The position numbers and the translations under genes are program-made. From contig LSRY02000041.1 of NCBI GenBank assembly GCA_001643675.2, positions 312,501 to 376,500 on the forward strand: DNA of 64,000 nucleotides. The letters are read 5' to 3'. The stretch's first letter is position 1. Each line of letters opens with the position of its first letter. The DNA comes from Monocercomonoides exilis (lineage: Eukaryota > Preaxostyla > Oxymonadida > Polymastigidae). Below are positions 10,201 to 21,552 of this stretch, piece after piece. The notes beneath the pieces were generated by a model. The model was not told the DNA's origin, did no database searches, and worked only from the letters and a program-made list of their open reading frames with translations.

Positions 10201-13200
10201 TCATTCGCTCGTTGATGGCTCTATTTCATCCTCCTTCGCACATTGATTTTCCTCATCCGAGTCATTTTCGCTCTCATCTGTTTCATTCTTCAGCCACTCC
10301 TCGTCGCACACTTCTTCCGCTCTGAGAGTGAGCCACTCATTTATCAGAGAAGGAAGAGGATATGCGGTTTCATTGAACACTGGCCGATCTGTCTTGAAGA
10401 TGTACTTTTTAAGAAATGGAGCAAACTTCGCCTTCTTTCGCTTGGTGATCGTTTCTGCTGGATTTTGATGATAATTATCGGATCGACTCTGCAATAGTTT
10501 TTCAGGTATTTCATGGAACGATGACTGAAAAGTCATAATAGGCGCATTATCTTTGTGTTGATAGGTTGAATATTTTGGGTTTGTCGGAAAAACAGAATCA
10601 AAGCCCACTCTTCCGAATGTATCCACTGCATATAAACGAGCATTGTCTTTTCTATTCGCTCCGCTGTGTTCTTTGTTGTCTCCATCATCTTCACGAAAAA
10701 CATTGTCGTTTTCTTCTTCTCCTCCAAAAATGGAAGCAAATCCTTTCACCCTCCGAAACTCCGACTTTTGAGGAATAACACTCGAATACTTTGGAAACGA
10801 GGAACAAGCAGAAGGAGCTTCAGACAGCGCTGTTACTCCTGTGAGATCTGTCGAAGATGTGTAAGCAGTTGGCTCAAATAGCGTTGGCAAGAAATACGAA
10901 TCAGATGGCGGTGGAGGCGTGACTGCTCGGCGAATTATTCCTTCTCCAAGAACCTCAACTTGATGTAGTTGAAGTGACTCCTTTTCTGTTTGCTTTGTTG
11001 AATCTTTTCCTTTTGAACTGTTAATTGATTGATTAATCTCTACATTTTCTCCATTTTCATTTCCCCCTTCCTTTTCCTCTTTTTTGTCGTTGGATTTCAT
11101 TACTCCTTTTATAAACTTCTCATTTCCCTCTTTTGCTTTGAAAATATTCTCTTCTTGTCTGAGATCTGGAGATTCACTCCGTTTTATTTTTTTGCCGTTT
11201 ATAAGTTGAGATTTTTCATCAGATTTACATCGAAGTTGAGACGCTTTCCTTTCAGAAATTTTTGAATCCCTTTTTGTTGATCCAAATTTCGAAGAAAGAG
11301 AAGGAATATTAGATTTTTGCTCCTCAACATTTTGCTCCATTCCTCCCCTTTCATCTGAAGAAACGCTGGTTTTTCCTTCACCCACAGGAGTTTCAGTCAT
11401 AACGCGGCCAAACTCTGAAGAAGGCTTCCAGACAAGCTGGTCGATCGGCGCTCCAAACACATCTCCGGATATTTTATCTTTAGTCACTCTGATTTCGTTC
11501 GCAATGCCACTCCAGAACAACTTCTCATTTTCCACCTCTTCTTTTTCGTTGTCTATCGCTTTAAGCTCCTCAAGCGCAGCAAGTAAATCACTAAGTGTTG
11601 CATCAGCTTTGATAAATGATGAAAACGGATGGCAAAAACAATCATCTGCAAGCGAAATTTTGCTACCATCTAATTCAATCGCTGGGAATTCTTCTGCTCC
11701 AGCAGCATTTGTGTTTTGATCTACAGATTCATCTTTTGTTTCTATTCCAATAGATGCTTCTCCAATAAGCTGTCTGTTTAATAAGTTTCCTTCGTTTTTT
11801 TCCTTCTTTGCAGTAACTGCATTCTCTTCGATATCATCCTCTTCTTCTTCGTCGTCGTCAAACGTCGGCCATTGAAAAATACGAGGTGCACATTTTTCCT
11901 CTTCGAAAGGTGCAGAATCATCTGTATTTTGTTGTTTCTCTTTTGAGTTGATCGCACTTTCTGCTTTCTTTGCTGTCGTGTTGGTTGAAAGAATGCTTTT
12001 TTGTGGATGGATCAATCCACTCTCAAAAGTACATTTGGAGCGGTTTTCATCATTTTGCTCGGTGGGGAGCTTCCCTTTTGATATTTCCTTCGATTTTCCA
12101 GACATTTCGTTAAGCGTTGATGTTTGGGCCAGCGGAGATGTCGCAGCCATTCTCTGTTTCAACAACGGGGAAAGAATAGGAGAATGTTCAACACTTGAAG
12201 ATTTCGTGTGCACACTCGAAGGAGAAAAACACAGTGACGAGGCAGGAGATAAGATTAGAGTTGGAGGAGAAGGCGAAGAAGGAGGAGAAGACCGCAGCGG
12301 TGAGGAAGGAGGAAGAGATGTGAAAGAGGAGAACGAAGCAAATGATGATAGAGATGACGATGGGCCATGATGACGATACGACGGACGCGACTGCGGATGG
12401 AGAGACTTCAATGGATCAGTGCGCGGCTCCGTTGGAGGCGAACGTTCGAGAGGAGAGCCAACAAAAGGAGGAAGTGAAAAGTCTGAAAGAGTTATTTCCG
12501 GAGTCGTTGGACATAGATGCTCTGCTGGAGGCGATTCGCGACTTTCATTGCGATTCCCATCGAATTGTGTTGAATGAAGTAAAATTGAAGAAGCCACTCC
12601 CTTAGACGATGCGTTTTCTGGAAATATTTTTTCAGCTATATTTTCAACTTTAGCTGGAAGCGTGGAATATGAAGGAAATTTTTGTTGATTTTTGACGCAT
12701 TGGGGTTTTGTTTGTTCTTCTGGTAATTGTACTCGTTTTATTTCCATATTCTTGTCAACAAATGACTTCTCGTTCAAAACCACTTTATTGTTGGAATTTA
12801 ATAAATGCACAATTGAAAGGGTGGTTTTCGGGGTGGATTCCGTTCTTGATGTTATTGTCGTTCGTGGCTTGTAAGAAATGGATGAGCTGAGTTTCTGATC
12901 ATTGTCAATTGGAGAAGTGCAGAATAAACTAAAAGAATAAATTGAAGAAGGAACAAGATCTGGATGAGAAATTGTTTTCAATTCAAGATAATTTTGATTC
13001 TCATTTTGAGATTTTAGTGTCATCTGCTTTAAGAGATCCATTGTTTGTCTGTGCTGTTCAGATTTTATAAAATTTTGATCAATTTTCATTTCTGGGTTTA
13101 ATGTTGAAGAATCAAAAGTGAAAGGGAACTTGTTTTGAAAATACGTAGAAGTAGATGAGCACTGGCATTTGAAAGGTGTTCCTGCTTCTGAATTACCACT

Positions 13201-13326
13201 TCTTTTAACTTGTTTTCTGTTGGTTTTTCTTTTTTGGAAAAGTGTAGGGGGTTCAGAAAATCCACAAATCGTTCGTAGATGAGCTAATGAATACAATCCC
13301 CGATGCGGAGCCAAAGGCGTCCACAT
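10201..13326 (-). CDS. Large acidic, disordered protein of unknown function
   Basis: A single open frame of 1041 aa from ATG 13326 (MWTPLAPHRGLYSLAHLRTI) to TGA 10201-10203. Upstream in-frame codons exist, but an AG-ending tract (ATCATTTCAG) directly precedes the ATG, so an extra 5' exon cannot be excluded. Residues are mostly polar. A Ser/Pro-rich block sits around 300-400 (PPSSPLRSSPPSSPSPPT) and an acidic block near 490 (FDDDEEEEDDIEEN). The extreme C terminus is acidic (DESENDSDEENQ). There is no signal peptide, membrane span or fold I recognise. Ordered islands such as AEEVCDEEWLKNETDE near the end are the best sites for homology search. The 3.2-kb transposon begins only 128 bp upstream of the ATG. 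Confidence 0.7.
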   Translation of the reverse strand: MWTPLAPHRGLYSLAHLRTICGFSEPPTLFQKRKTNRKQVKRSGNSEAGTPFKCQCSSTSTYFQNKFPFTFDSSTLNPEMKIDQNFIKSEQHRQTMDLLKQMTLKSQNENQNYLELKTISHPDLVPSSIYSFSLFCTSPIDNDQKLSSSISYKPRTTITSRTESTPKTTLSIVHLLNSNNKVVLNEKSFVDKNMEIKRVQLPEEQTKPQCVKNQQKFPSYSTLPAKVENIAEKIFPENASSKGVASSILLHSTQFDGNRNESRESPPAEHLCPTTPEITLSDFSLPPFVGSPLERSPPTEPRTDPLKSLHPQSRPSYRHHGPSSSLSSFASFSSFTSLPPSSPLRSSPPSSPSPPTLILSPASSLCFSPSSVHTKSSSVEHSPILSPLLKQRMAATSPLAQTSTLNEMSGKSKEISKGKLPTEQNDENRSKCTFESGLIHPQKSILSTNTTAKKAESAINSKEKQQNTDDSAPFEEEKCAPRIFQWPTFDDDEEEEDDIEENAVTAKKEKNEGNLLNRQLIGEASIGIETKDESVDQNTNAAGAEEFPAIELDGSKISLADDCFCHPFSSFIKADATLSDLLAALEELKAIDNEKEEVENEKLFWSGIANEIRVTKDKISGDVFGAPIDQLVWKPSSEFGRVMTETPVGEGKTSVSSDERGGMEQNVEEQKSNIPSLSSKFGSTKRDSKISERKASQLRCKSDEKSQLINGKKIKRSESPDLRQEENIFKAKEGNEKFIKGVMKSNDKKEEKEGGNENGENVEINQSINSSKGKDSTKQTEKESLQLHQVEVLGEGIIRRAVTPPPPSDSYFLPTLFEPTAYTSSTDLTGVTALSEAPSACSSFPKYSSVIPQKSEFRRVKGFASIFGGEEENDNVFREDDGDNKEHSGANRKDNARLYAVDTFGRVGFDSVFPTNPKYSTYQHKDNAPIMTFQSSFHEIPEKLLQSRSDNYHQNPAETITKRKKAKFAPFLKKYIFKTDRPVFNETAYPLPSLINEWLTLRAEEVCDEEWLKNETDESENDSDEENQCAKEDEIEPSTSE

Positions 13327-13454
13327 TCTGAAATGATGATATTTAAACAATATGTGTATTAAATGTATTATGCTACAAAGATCAAATGTTATCTTGTCAT
13401 AATTTTTGGATTGATTTTCTAATCAAGTTCCTCACTTATTTTCTCTTTCTTTTA

Positions 13455-16400
13455 GCCCTGGGTGACGTGAAGAAAAAAATTTGTCACGTCCGTCACCAAT
13501 TTTCCACTTCAAATTTAAAAAAAAAAAAAAAAAAAAAAAGATGAAAATATTTTATTTATACATTTTTTGAAAAATTCAGCAAATTTATAATATGTATTTA
13601 GAATATTTGAAATCAAATATCCCATTATTAAATGATTTAGAAATAAAGCACACTTATTTCAAAAAACATATGAGAAATGCATGTGTCTAAAATGATGGTG
13701 TGAGAACTGACTTTTCATTGCTTTTTTATAATTATTCTTTCACCTGGAATAGTTGAACATAAGCATTTTGTAATTTAATTTTTGAAAGAAAACAACACAG
13801 CTTTCTGAACACAATTGCATAATTAATAATCAGATTAATAGCATTTCCGAAAAATTCATAGGTGTGCAACGTTGTTGAGCTTGAACATATGATGAGAGGA
13901 TTTTTTTCTTCATTTTTTATTTTTTGAAGAATTGTCTTCTAAGCTGAAGCATTGCGGTGAGTAAAATCAGAAACAGAAAATCGAAGAGAATTGAGGAATT
14001 ATGGATTGTACGAATGAAGATGAACAAAGATCTGTTTTCTCAAAAGAACAGTTTTACAAAAATGATAGAATTATTTAAAGCAAGAGTTGAATATTGAAAA
14101 AAACATTTTGATATTGAAGAATATTGGATATTGCAAAGAGTTGAAGAATATTACTTATATTCCTTTTGAAAAATCTTTGTCGAACAAAAGATTTGAGAAG
14201 ATGATTAAAGAAGAAGAAAAGAATACACATCGTTTGATTGATATTTGCGAATGCTTACTCTTGTCCAACAAGTAACTTATGTGGAATATCCTTTTTATTT
14301 GTATTCGCTGCCTTTTGAAAGCTGTGTCTATCAAGAAGAGAAAAGAAAGAATGCATTAAGAAGTGAAAATGTTTTTGCAATCAATGAGCACAATTGGGAT
14401 GAAAAAGGTGTGGTTTTTTCATTGTTTAATATTTTTAAATTGTTGTTTCCACATTTTTCTGATATCTTTCTTTATTAAAAAAAGAGAGCGAAGCCAAAAC
14501 GTTTCTCAAAGAAGATGACAGAAATAAATCAGCATCATCAACAGAATCACAATCCAACGCAACTTGGTTATTGATATGCTTGGTTATTTTGATAACATAT
14601 TGCGCAATGGCAAAAGCTTGGGAGGAATGAATGTGAATGAGCTGCATTTCAGAAGAGAGGCGGCAAGAGAATTAGAATAGCTGACAAGAAATGAGAATTG
14701 GAAGAAGAAAGAAGATGAAATTAGCAAAGAAGAAGCGAATGAAGTGCTTGTAATTTGGAGAAGGATTGAAACACTTGAGATATCTTTTCGCTGTTGTCGG
14801 TCGAGGAATTAAGAATGTGTTGGTCTATCCAGCAGCATTGTTCAGGTATATCGAGTAGTGAAGGAAAATTACAGAGAAATTCGTTACAAATGCATTGACG
14901 CCTTGAGAAATGCAGCAGAAAAAATATTGTGATGGATGATTACTTGTTAATGGAGGGAGCTGTTAAAGATGCTATGAAGGAGAGCAAACAACCAACAATG
15001 GATTATGAAATTGTATTTGAAAGCTTGATATTTTTTATGCATAATTCAAGGTGATCAAATGAGGAGTTGAAATATTAAATAAATGAAGAAAAAATAAAAA
15101 TAACAAAATTGATATTATTTACAAATTTTGAAGAAGTCTGCGAATGTATCATCATTATATATCTTTTTATATTGGATTATTTCAACGTGAAGTATTGCCT
15201 TCACTTATCTTTGAGTGTTTTTGATTATTTTGTGAGATTTTCAAAAAATGAAATGCTTTTTATTTTACAACGAAATAATTCTTTTTTTTTATTTCACTCA
15301 TTTCACAAAAATAGAATGCATTCGCTTTAGGCTTTGATAATGATATTATATTTTTAATAATTTCTTTAAAATGAAGTTAAACTTCAGCAAAAAAACAAAA
15401 ATAAACAAATATTATTAATTCATGACTTGACATTTTATCTTCTTTTTTTATTCTCCTCAAACTTATTTCAGCATTTATCTTCTTCAAAGAAATTCGTCCT
15501 GAATTTATTCCTTTTTTTCATCTTTTCCTGTGTTTATTCTCAATTCTTATCACAGTTTTGCTTTCAGTTTTTTCCTCATTTTTCCAATATTTGAATTTTT
15601 AAAGAATGAAAGGATGAAACAAAACAGAGCATAAGATTGGATCAAGAAGTGAAATCACAACGGGAAAAAGAAGACATGTTTTCATATCAACATATCAAAG
15701 CGCAGGATGCAGAAAAGATGACTTATTGCTTTTAAAACTGTGAATTAATGAATAACCATAAATGAAATAAACATTACTGATTGTTCAAAGCAGACGTTTA
15801 CAATACTTTTCAGTTCATACGAAATTAAAAAAAAAATCTCATTTAACATACAAATAAAAAAAACGATAACTTGGTGATGGTTTGCACAAGAAATTCTTTA
15901 CCATTCGGAAAAAATGAACCAATTTTTCCGTTCCAGTCTATGCTTCCGTCTAGTAAAATAATTGTGAATATTCCATTATCAATTGGCTATTGAATGGATT
16001 TGTATCATAATTTATTGGTTTTTGATTTTCATCATAAGCAGAATGAAATATCACAAAGTTTCACATAAAATATATAAATATGATAGCTTGATTATGCAAC
16101 CATCTTTTTATGATAATTTAACTCTTTAAAATGCTAAATAATTAAAATATAGAAATATTTAAAAAATGAATGAAAATAAAAAAAATATGTTTCTCTTTCT
16201 GTTTCATATTGAATTATGTTTCAGCTCAAACATTATTAAATTTCAAGCAACACCAATTTTGTTTTCTAAAACGCGTATTCAGAAAACAGAGTAATTACTA
16301 AAAACTGTTGATTAATAATGGGTAAAAGGCACACAATTCAGTGATTTATTTAATTTCTGTTTCAGTTAGCTAATATGAAAGTTGTAAACTTCTTCTAACT

Positions 16401-16656
16401 AATTCAAATATCTAACTCAGAATGACGTCACTGACTTGTGACGTCAGTAACGTATCAAAATTCCGATTGCCGCTTTCACGTCAGTCAAAATTGAATAATG
16501 GAAATTTTTATTTATTTTTTTATTTTTTATTTTTTATTTTTTATTTTTTATTTTTTATTTTTTATTTTTTATTTTTTTTTTTGTGACTTGGAATAATCTG
16601 TCACGTCCGTCAAAAATCGAAAAAATCACGTCAGAAGTCACCACGTCACCCAGGGC
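13455..16656. mobile_element. 3.2-kb TA-flanked DNA element with GCCCTGGGTGACGTG ends
   Basis: The left end reads TA|GCCCTGGGTGACGTG (13453 on) and the right end CACGTCACCCAGGGC|TA (to 16658). The inverted ends and the duplicated TA dinucleotide mark a transposon. Inside each end are further CACGTCCGTCA words and a long A- or T-rich run (A20 at 13508-13528; TTTTTTA repeats at 16498-16580). Interior frames (for example 14087-14275 and 14245-14478) are short and broken, with no DDE motif recognised, so the copy looks non-autonomous or decayed. TA duplication suggests Tc1/mariner-like mobilisation, but short TIRs with CACGT subterminal words could also fit other superfamilies. Confidence 0.75.
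16498..16580. repeat. (ATTTTTT)n minisatellite inside the 3.2-kb element
   Basis: A tandem run of T5-6A units, about ten copies, running into a pure T stretch and then GTGAC. A counterpart poly-A lies at the other end of the element (13508-13528), so the tract is part of the element's subterminal structure. Confidence 0.8.
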
Positions 16657-16798
16657 TACTTTCTTTTGTCAAATCAATGTGAAAAATCAAAACATATTGT
16701 AGCATCATCAGTCGAAACCCTTGTTACACTCTCATTTAAATTTGAAAATTTTATTAACTGACTAATGTGACAAAAATTGTCAGTTCGGAAAAAACAAA

Positions 16799-17056
16799 TG
16801 GGTGATTATTATTGAAATCATAACTTTTTCCGGAATATAGATTTTTTCAAAGGTTGTTTGCCTTTGGGAAGAGATTTTGTATTCAAATGTTAGAATAATC
16901 ACAACTATTTCAAAATCTAATGCATAATCTGAAATAATAATTAAGAGGTCTTGAATATGTCTGTTAACTTTTCAGTGTTCATTTGTTGACATTCAAAAGA
17001 TATTTTCAAACCGAAATTTTTGAAAGAAAAAATATTATTTCAAAAATGATCACCCA
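16799..17056. mobile_element. MITE, TGGGTGATT family, copy 2
   Basis: A 258-bp noncoding element. The left end is TGGGTGATTATTATTGAAAT and the right end is the inverted TGGGTGATCATTTTTGAAAT. It lies about 140 bp outside the right TA of the 3.2-kb element. Flanks are A-rich and give no clear TA duplication. Confidence 0.7.
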
Positions 17057-18290
17057 AATCCTCAAAAAATATTCAGTCAAAAACCAATAATAATTATTGA
17101 ACTATTTATTAATTAAAAATTTGTTATCTTAAGTTAATATTATTGCAAATAATTAGTAATTTTCTCTATCTTTTCACCCACTTATTCATTTTCACTTATA
17201 CCCAAGTCAAACAAGTAATTTTGATGAATTAGGGGTAAAAATCGCTTCGAAGAAGTTAAATAAAGTTAGTGAAGTCTTTGAGCAAAACAATGAAATTGAA
17301 TTCTGAAACGAACCAAAGTTGATGAACTTGAAGAGAAAATTTGAATCTCACTTTTTCAGAAGGATTGGAAACTGTTGCATTTTTTGATTAAAAAAGAATA
17401 TAGGAAGGAATGATTGGCGAATCAGCTGCTAACAACTTTGAAAATGGAAGGAACGGGAAATTTTTAGGATTTGTGGAATTTCATCAGAGAAAGCATCTTT
17501 TGCCAATCAAATAAGGCATCAAACCTGGCTAAATAATTTGTTCTATAAATCTGAATAATTTTTTACGATATTTTTGAACTGTTTTCAACAGGTTGGCTGA
17601 ACGAAACAGCAATGAATAAGTGGCTTTGAAAAAGAAGAAACAATCCATTGTGGGAGAGATGAGGAAATGTGGGAAATAATTGAGAAAGAAATTGAAAGAT
17701 GGAAAGATGAATGAGATGATTGAAGAAAACGAGAAATTGCGAAGATGCTTGGTTTGAGGCTCCTGCGAAGTACATTTTTTTGAAGATAGATAGTTTGAGA
17801 GAGAAAAAATTGGAATGCATTAGAAGTTAATTATGAAATGAAGAAAACAGAAAAAATTGGGTTGGATTGCGATGCATATTTAACTCTTTGTATGTGAGAT
17901 TGGGAGGGTTGTGTTAAAGTGAATGATCCAATGATTCGTTTCAGTTTAAAAAGATGCATAAGTTTGAAGAAGAAAATTTTTCCAAGCTTCTCTTTTGTCG
18001 TTAGATGAAATATCTCTTCACAATTTCAGGTGTGAAAACAAAGAATCAATTTGATAATCAACTTCATCTTTATCTTTCACATTGTTTAAAAATGCATTCA
18101 AACAATCACTCATGCAAGAAAGAGAAATATTAGTTTTTTGAGAAAAAAGTAAATAATGAAAAAACAATAATAAGGTTCTGATCTTTTCAAAAAAAAAACA
18201 GATATTCACTGTTCTTGTTAATTGTTAATTCTTTTTGTATCATTGAAAAAAAAGAAAAAGAAAAATTTGATGAATATTTTGTTTATTTAA
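17057..18290. other. AT-rich stretch without a supported gene
   Basis: Only short, low-complexity frames are seen on both strands. Purine-rich plus-strand text around 17580-17810 (GAAAGAAATTGAAAGATGG-type) could be an eroded coding relic, but no domain can be read. Confidence 0.4.
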
Positions 18291-19706
18291 TCATGTTATT
18301 ATTGAAATGCTCCATGAAATATGAATGAAAAAAACTCTTAAACATTTCTGTTTTTCACCAAGTATTGTTTTTTGCGGAAGTCCAAAATAAACTGGCATTC
18401 TGTCGATGTTCATTATTCCCCACTCTCCTCCTTTTGTTTGTCTTGTTTGTCTTGTGCATGACAGTGGCAATGACTTGTTGTCCAATTTGACAATTTCGAT
18501 CACTTTTTTGAAGCTTTCTTCAAAGATCTGAGCTGTTGAAGGAGTCTTGTGAAAATCATTCACAAGTCCATTTTCTTTAAAAGCAGAAAAAATGTTTATC
18601 GATGAAGAAACTTGCAATATTGCGTTCATTCCTACCCACAAAAGATGTTCCATACTATCGTGCATTGAACCCGATCTGACCTGTTAAATTTGAAGCTTCC
18701 AAAGCGAGAAAATAAATGAATCCAATGACCGAAGCAAATGTGTTGTATTCGGAGGTGAAACCAAAAGCAAAATATTTTTATTAACAAGTCGAGTCAATAT
18801 ATTATCTGACAGGTGGATTCTGCAACCATCAAGAATCAACACTGCCTGTGCGTGCTTATCTGGTAAAATCATTCTTTTAATGTTGACATGAGGAATGAAA
18901 ACTTTCTCAATCCAGTTTTCAAACCACTCCTTTGTGAAATAAGACGAATTTCCGATTTCCACACAACCATGAATTCATATTCAATAGCCTAGAGACCGAA
19001 GGGATCTTGTGTTGAACGGTTTTTGCACCAGAAAACAAGGAGGGACAAAAGTACCATCAAGTGAAATGCAGTGGAGCAATGAAATCCTTTTTTCTTCTCT
19101 GTCAACAGGCGTGTGATCAATAACACGATTTTCATTTGTTTAGACTATAAGATTCATCTTTCTTGTATCTTCATGCGCATGATAACCTGATTCATCAGCA
19201 CAAAAGATCATTGATGAATATTTTCCATTCACATATTGAGTCTTGTAATTTTTCCAGGTTATAATACTTTGTTCCGAAATTTTCATTCTTTTTTCGTCTC
19301 TCACGCTTGATGGAACAATCATCAATTCCTCGCTATGCCTTTTTATGAATGAAGAATGAAAATTGTGAGAAGGCGTTTTATGACAAACTTTTGCAACAAC
19401 GGCTCTTAGCGTTTTCGGTGTGATTTGCTTTCTTTTATCTCTCAAATTTTTCAGTATTTCCATGACTCGTTTTTCTTGCTTTCGAGTCATCAACATGTTT
19501 TTTTTCTCAATAACCTTTTAACATATATATCCGGTTCTAACCTGGCAGACAAGGTTCGGTGTGCAGTTGAGTGCCTTTGCAATTCGCACGTTTGAAGGTA
19601 TTTTTGCTTTTCTCATTTTGCAAGCGTTGAAGAAGGAACGAATTAATGAAACTTTCGTTTTTGAAGTGTTTCGCGACAAGAATGATGAAATGAAGTGCAG
19701 GTCCAA
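18291..19706 (-). pseudogene. Decayed pogo-like DDE_1 transposase
   Basis: On the minus strand the blocks follow family order. A helix-turn-helix-like N terminus (NVRIAKALNCTPNLVCQVR) spans 19706-19518. A linker and first block, FCADESGYHA, follow at 19496-19140. LLHCISLDGTFVPPCFLVQ lies at about 19070-19020, then WFENWIEKVFIPHVN and LILDGCRIHLSDN. The ending SPPNTTHLLRSLDSFIFSLW falls before 18684, with a C-terminal part at 18665-18291. All three catalytic Asp remain, but at least three frame breaks or stops separate the blocks. It is a dead copy of the same superfamily as the relics at 1-885 and 41885-42925, but clearly not a recent duplicate of either. Confidence 0.8.
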
Positions 19707-19802
19707 TTTTGGAATTAATCCTGTTAAAACTGTTTCAAACGAAGATGTACTGAAAGCTGAAATACGAAAGGCATTTCCAATAAAAAGATAGTCAAATTTG
19801 TA

Positions 19803-21122
19803 CAGTCTGTCCCAAAAAAATGTTGATCTGTCCGTTTTTAATGTCGATCATACCATCAACAATATCAAAAAAGGACTCCCAAAATTGAATGATATGAGTA
19901 TGATTGATATGTTTTGTTAATGTCATGCTTTGTTTAAGAGCTCTTTGAGTAAATGACTCGAAAATAAACAAAATAGAAATGGTATGCACGTAATAATCAT
20001 TCAATTTCAATTTACACTTTTAATGAATTCCCTTTTTTGTTTTGCATCTTTCATATTTCGTTAAGATTAAATAATGAAACATATTGAAGATCACCTCATG
20101 ATTGGTTTTAAGTCAAAAAACTATCTCATGCGAAACGGAAAGTTAATTCCACAGGAACAGTCGGTTTGTTGTTCTCAAATTCTCCATGTTTTAGCAAGAT
20201 ACGTGTTTTTAAATAAACTTCAATTTTATGCATTCTTCAAATTAGCTAGTTTGTTCTATCATTTTATTGCAGAATATATCCTTTGTATGCTTTCCATGTG
20301 TTGAAAACAACATTATAACTTCTCCTTTTGATTTTCCTTAAGTATTGGATTTATTATTGAAAGAGATGATTTATATGTTTAAAGAAAGATTATGTACTTA
20401 TAATTTTGCTTTCAAAACTTTGATTTTACATCACAATGAAAGTTTTTTAATTTTTTGTTAATTTTGATTTGTTTAGAGACTAAATAAAAAAAATAAAAAC
20501 ATTTGTGTTGACACTTTCGATTTACGAAAAATGAAAATACATATTTTCTTGATTCCAAAGCATGATCAATGAGATATTTGCTCATTTTCTCCATGAAAAT
20601 TTAATGAAAATAAAGAATAATGAAATAAGTTCAACAGTCATTAATCAATATTCAATTTTATATTGAAATTTTGAAGTGAAAAGCACAAATAAAACAGTTT
20701 AATAACCGTTCAGAGCATAAAATAAACATATATTTAAAAGAAACAAGTTCAATTTGTTCAAAATGGACAATACATTTAATAAATATGATCCAATAAGTAA
20801 TAATGAATTAGAAAATTGGTGCACAAAGATTTCAACTAGAATATTCTCTTATAAGACCTTATTCGAGTGAGAATGATAATGAAAGAATATGAAACCAAAT
20901 AATAGCAACATTTGTAAATGAACTATTGTGTAACAAACAACAAACATCATTGATTATGTCTTGGTTAAAAAAAATAGCAATAACTCCATTTTCCACGTTA
21001 AGTCATATTTTCTAACATGCAATCCATTAAATTGATGAAAAATATGGTTCATTATTTATTTAAAAAGCATGGTATGATCGACATTAAAAACGGACAGATC
21101 AACATTTTTTTGGGACAGACTG
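19803..21122. mobile_element. 1.32-kb non-autonomous TA-flanked element with perfect 54-bp TIRs
   Basis: Positions 19803-19856 and 21069-21122 are perfect inverted repeats of about 54 bp beginning CAGTCTGTCCCAAAAAAATG. TA lies directly outside both ends (19801-19802 and 21123-21124), the target duplication of Tc1/mariner-type elements. The interior has no DDE/DDD transposase motif; its short frames (for example 20074-20304) match nothing I know. It must have been moved by a transposase from elsewhere. Perfect TIRs suggest recent activity. Confidence 0.88.
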
Positions 21123-21124
21123 TA

Positions 21125-21552
21125 TAACTGAAACAACCATAATAATTAAAGAATTATCGTTGGCAACATTTAACAATTAACATGAACGGTGAGTGACTGA
21201 AGAAAATAATAAATTGATGAGCAATTTAAGTTTGGGGAAAAAACGTAAGTTATCGAGGGATGAAACATAAAGTGAATTAGGCATGCATGCACGTGGAGTA
21301 AGCGAGAAAAGAAAGAGGAGCTGTTTGATTTAATGAAAGAAACAGCAAATCTTCTCTGTGGAATTGTGCGTGGAACGATGAAAGAAGAAATCGAGGGTAT
21401 TCTGAGGAAGAATATGGAATGAGCAAAGGAGCTGCGTCCAAAATTGCTGAAGAAGTTATCGCTGAATATGGCTTGTTATCAAATTTTCAAAAACAATTTT
21501 TAAATAAAATGTCAAAATCTTTCATTGATTCGTTGTTGTTGTTATTTTTTAG
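21125..21552. other. Spacer with possible eroded coding text
   Basis: Plus-strand purine-rich words around 21290-21480 (GAGAAAAGAAAGAGGAGCTG-type) could be an upstream exon of the SPRY pseudogene, but frames are broken. An AG-ending pyrimidine tract at 21545-21552 (TTATTTTTTAG) marks the likely 3' splice site for the next feature. Confidence 0.35.

Noticed and set aside
13455-16656. Maverick/Polinton or Helitron interpretation of the 3.2-kb element
   Set aside because: No polymerase, ATPase, Rep or helicase motif, and the inverted ends with TA duplication fit a cut-and-paste element better.
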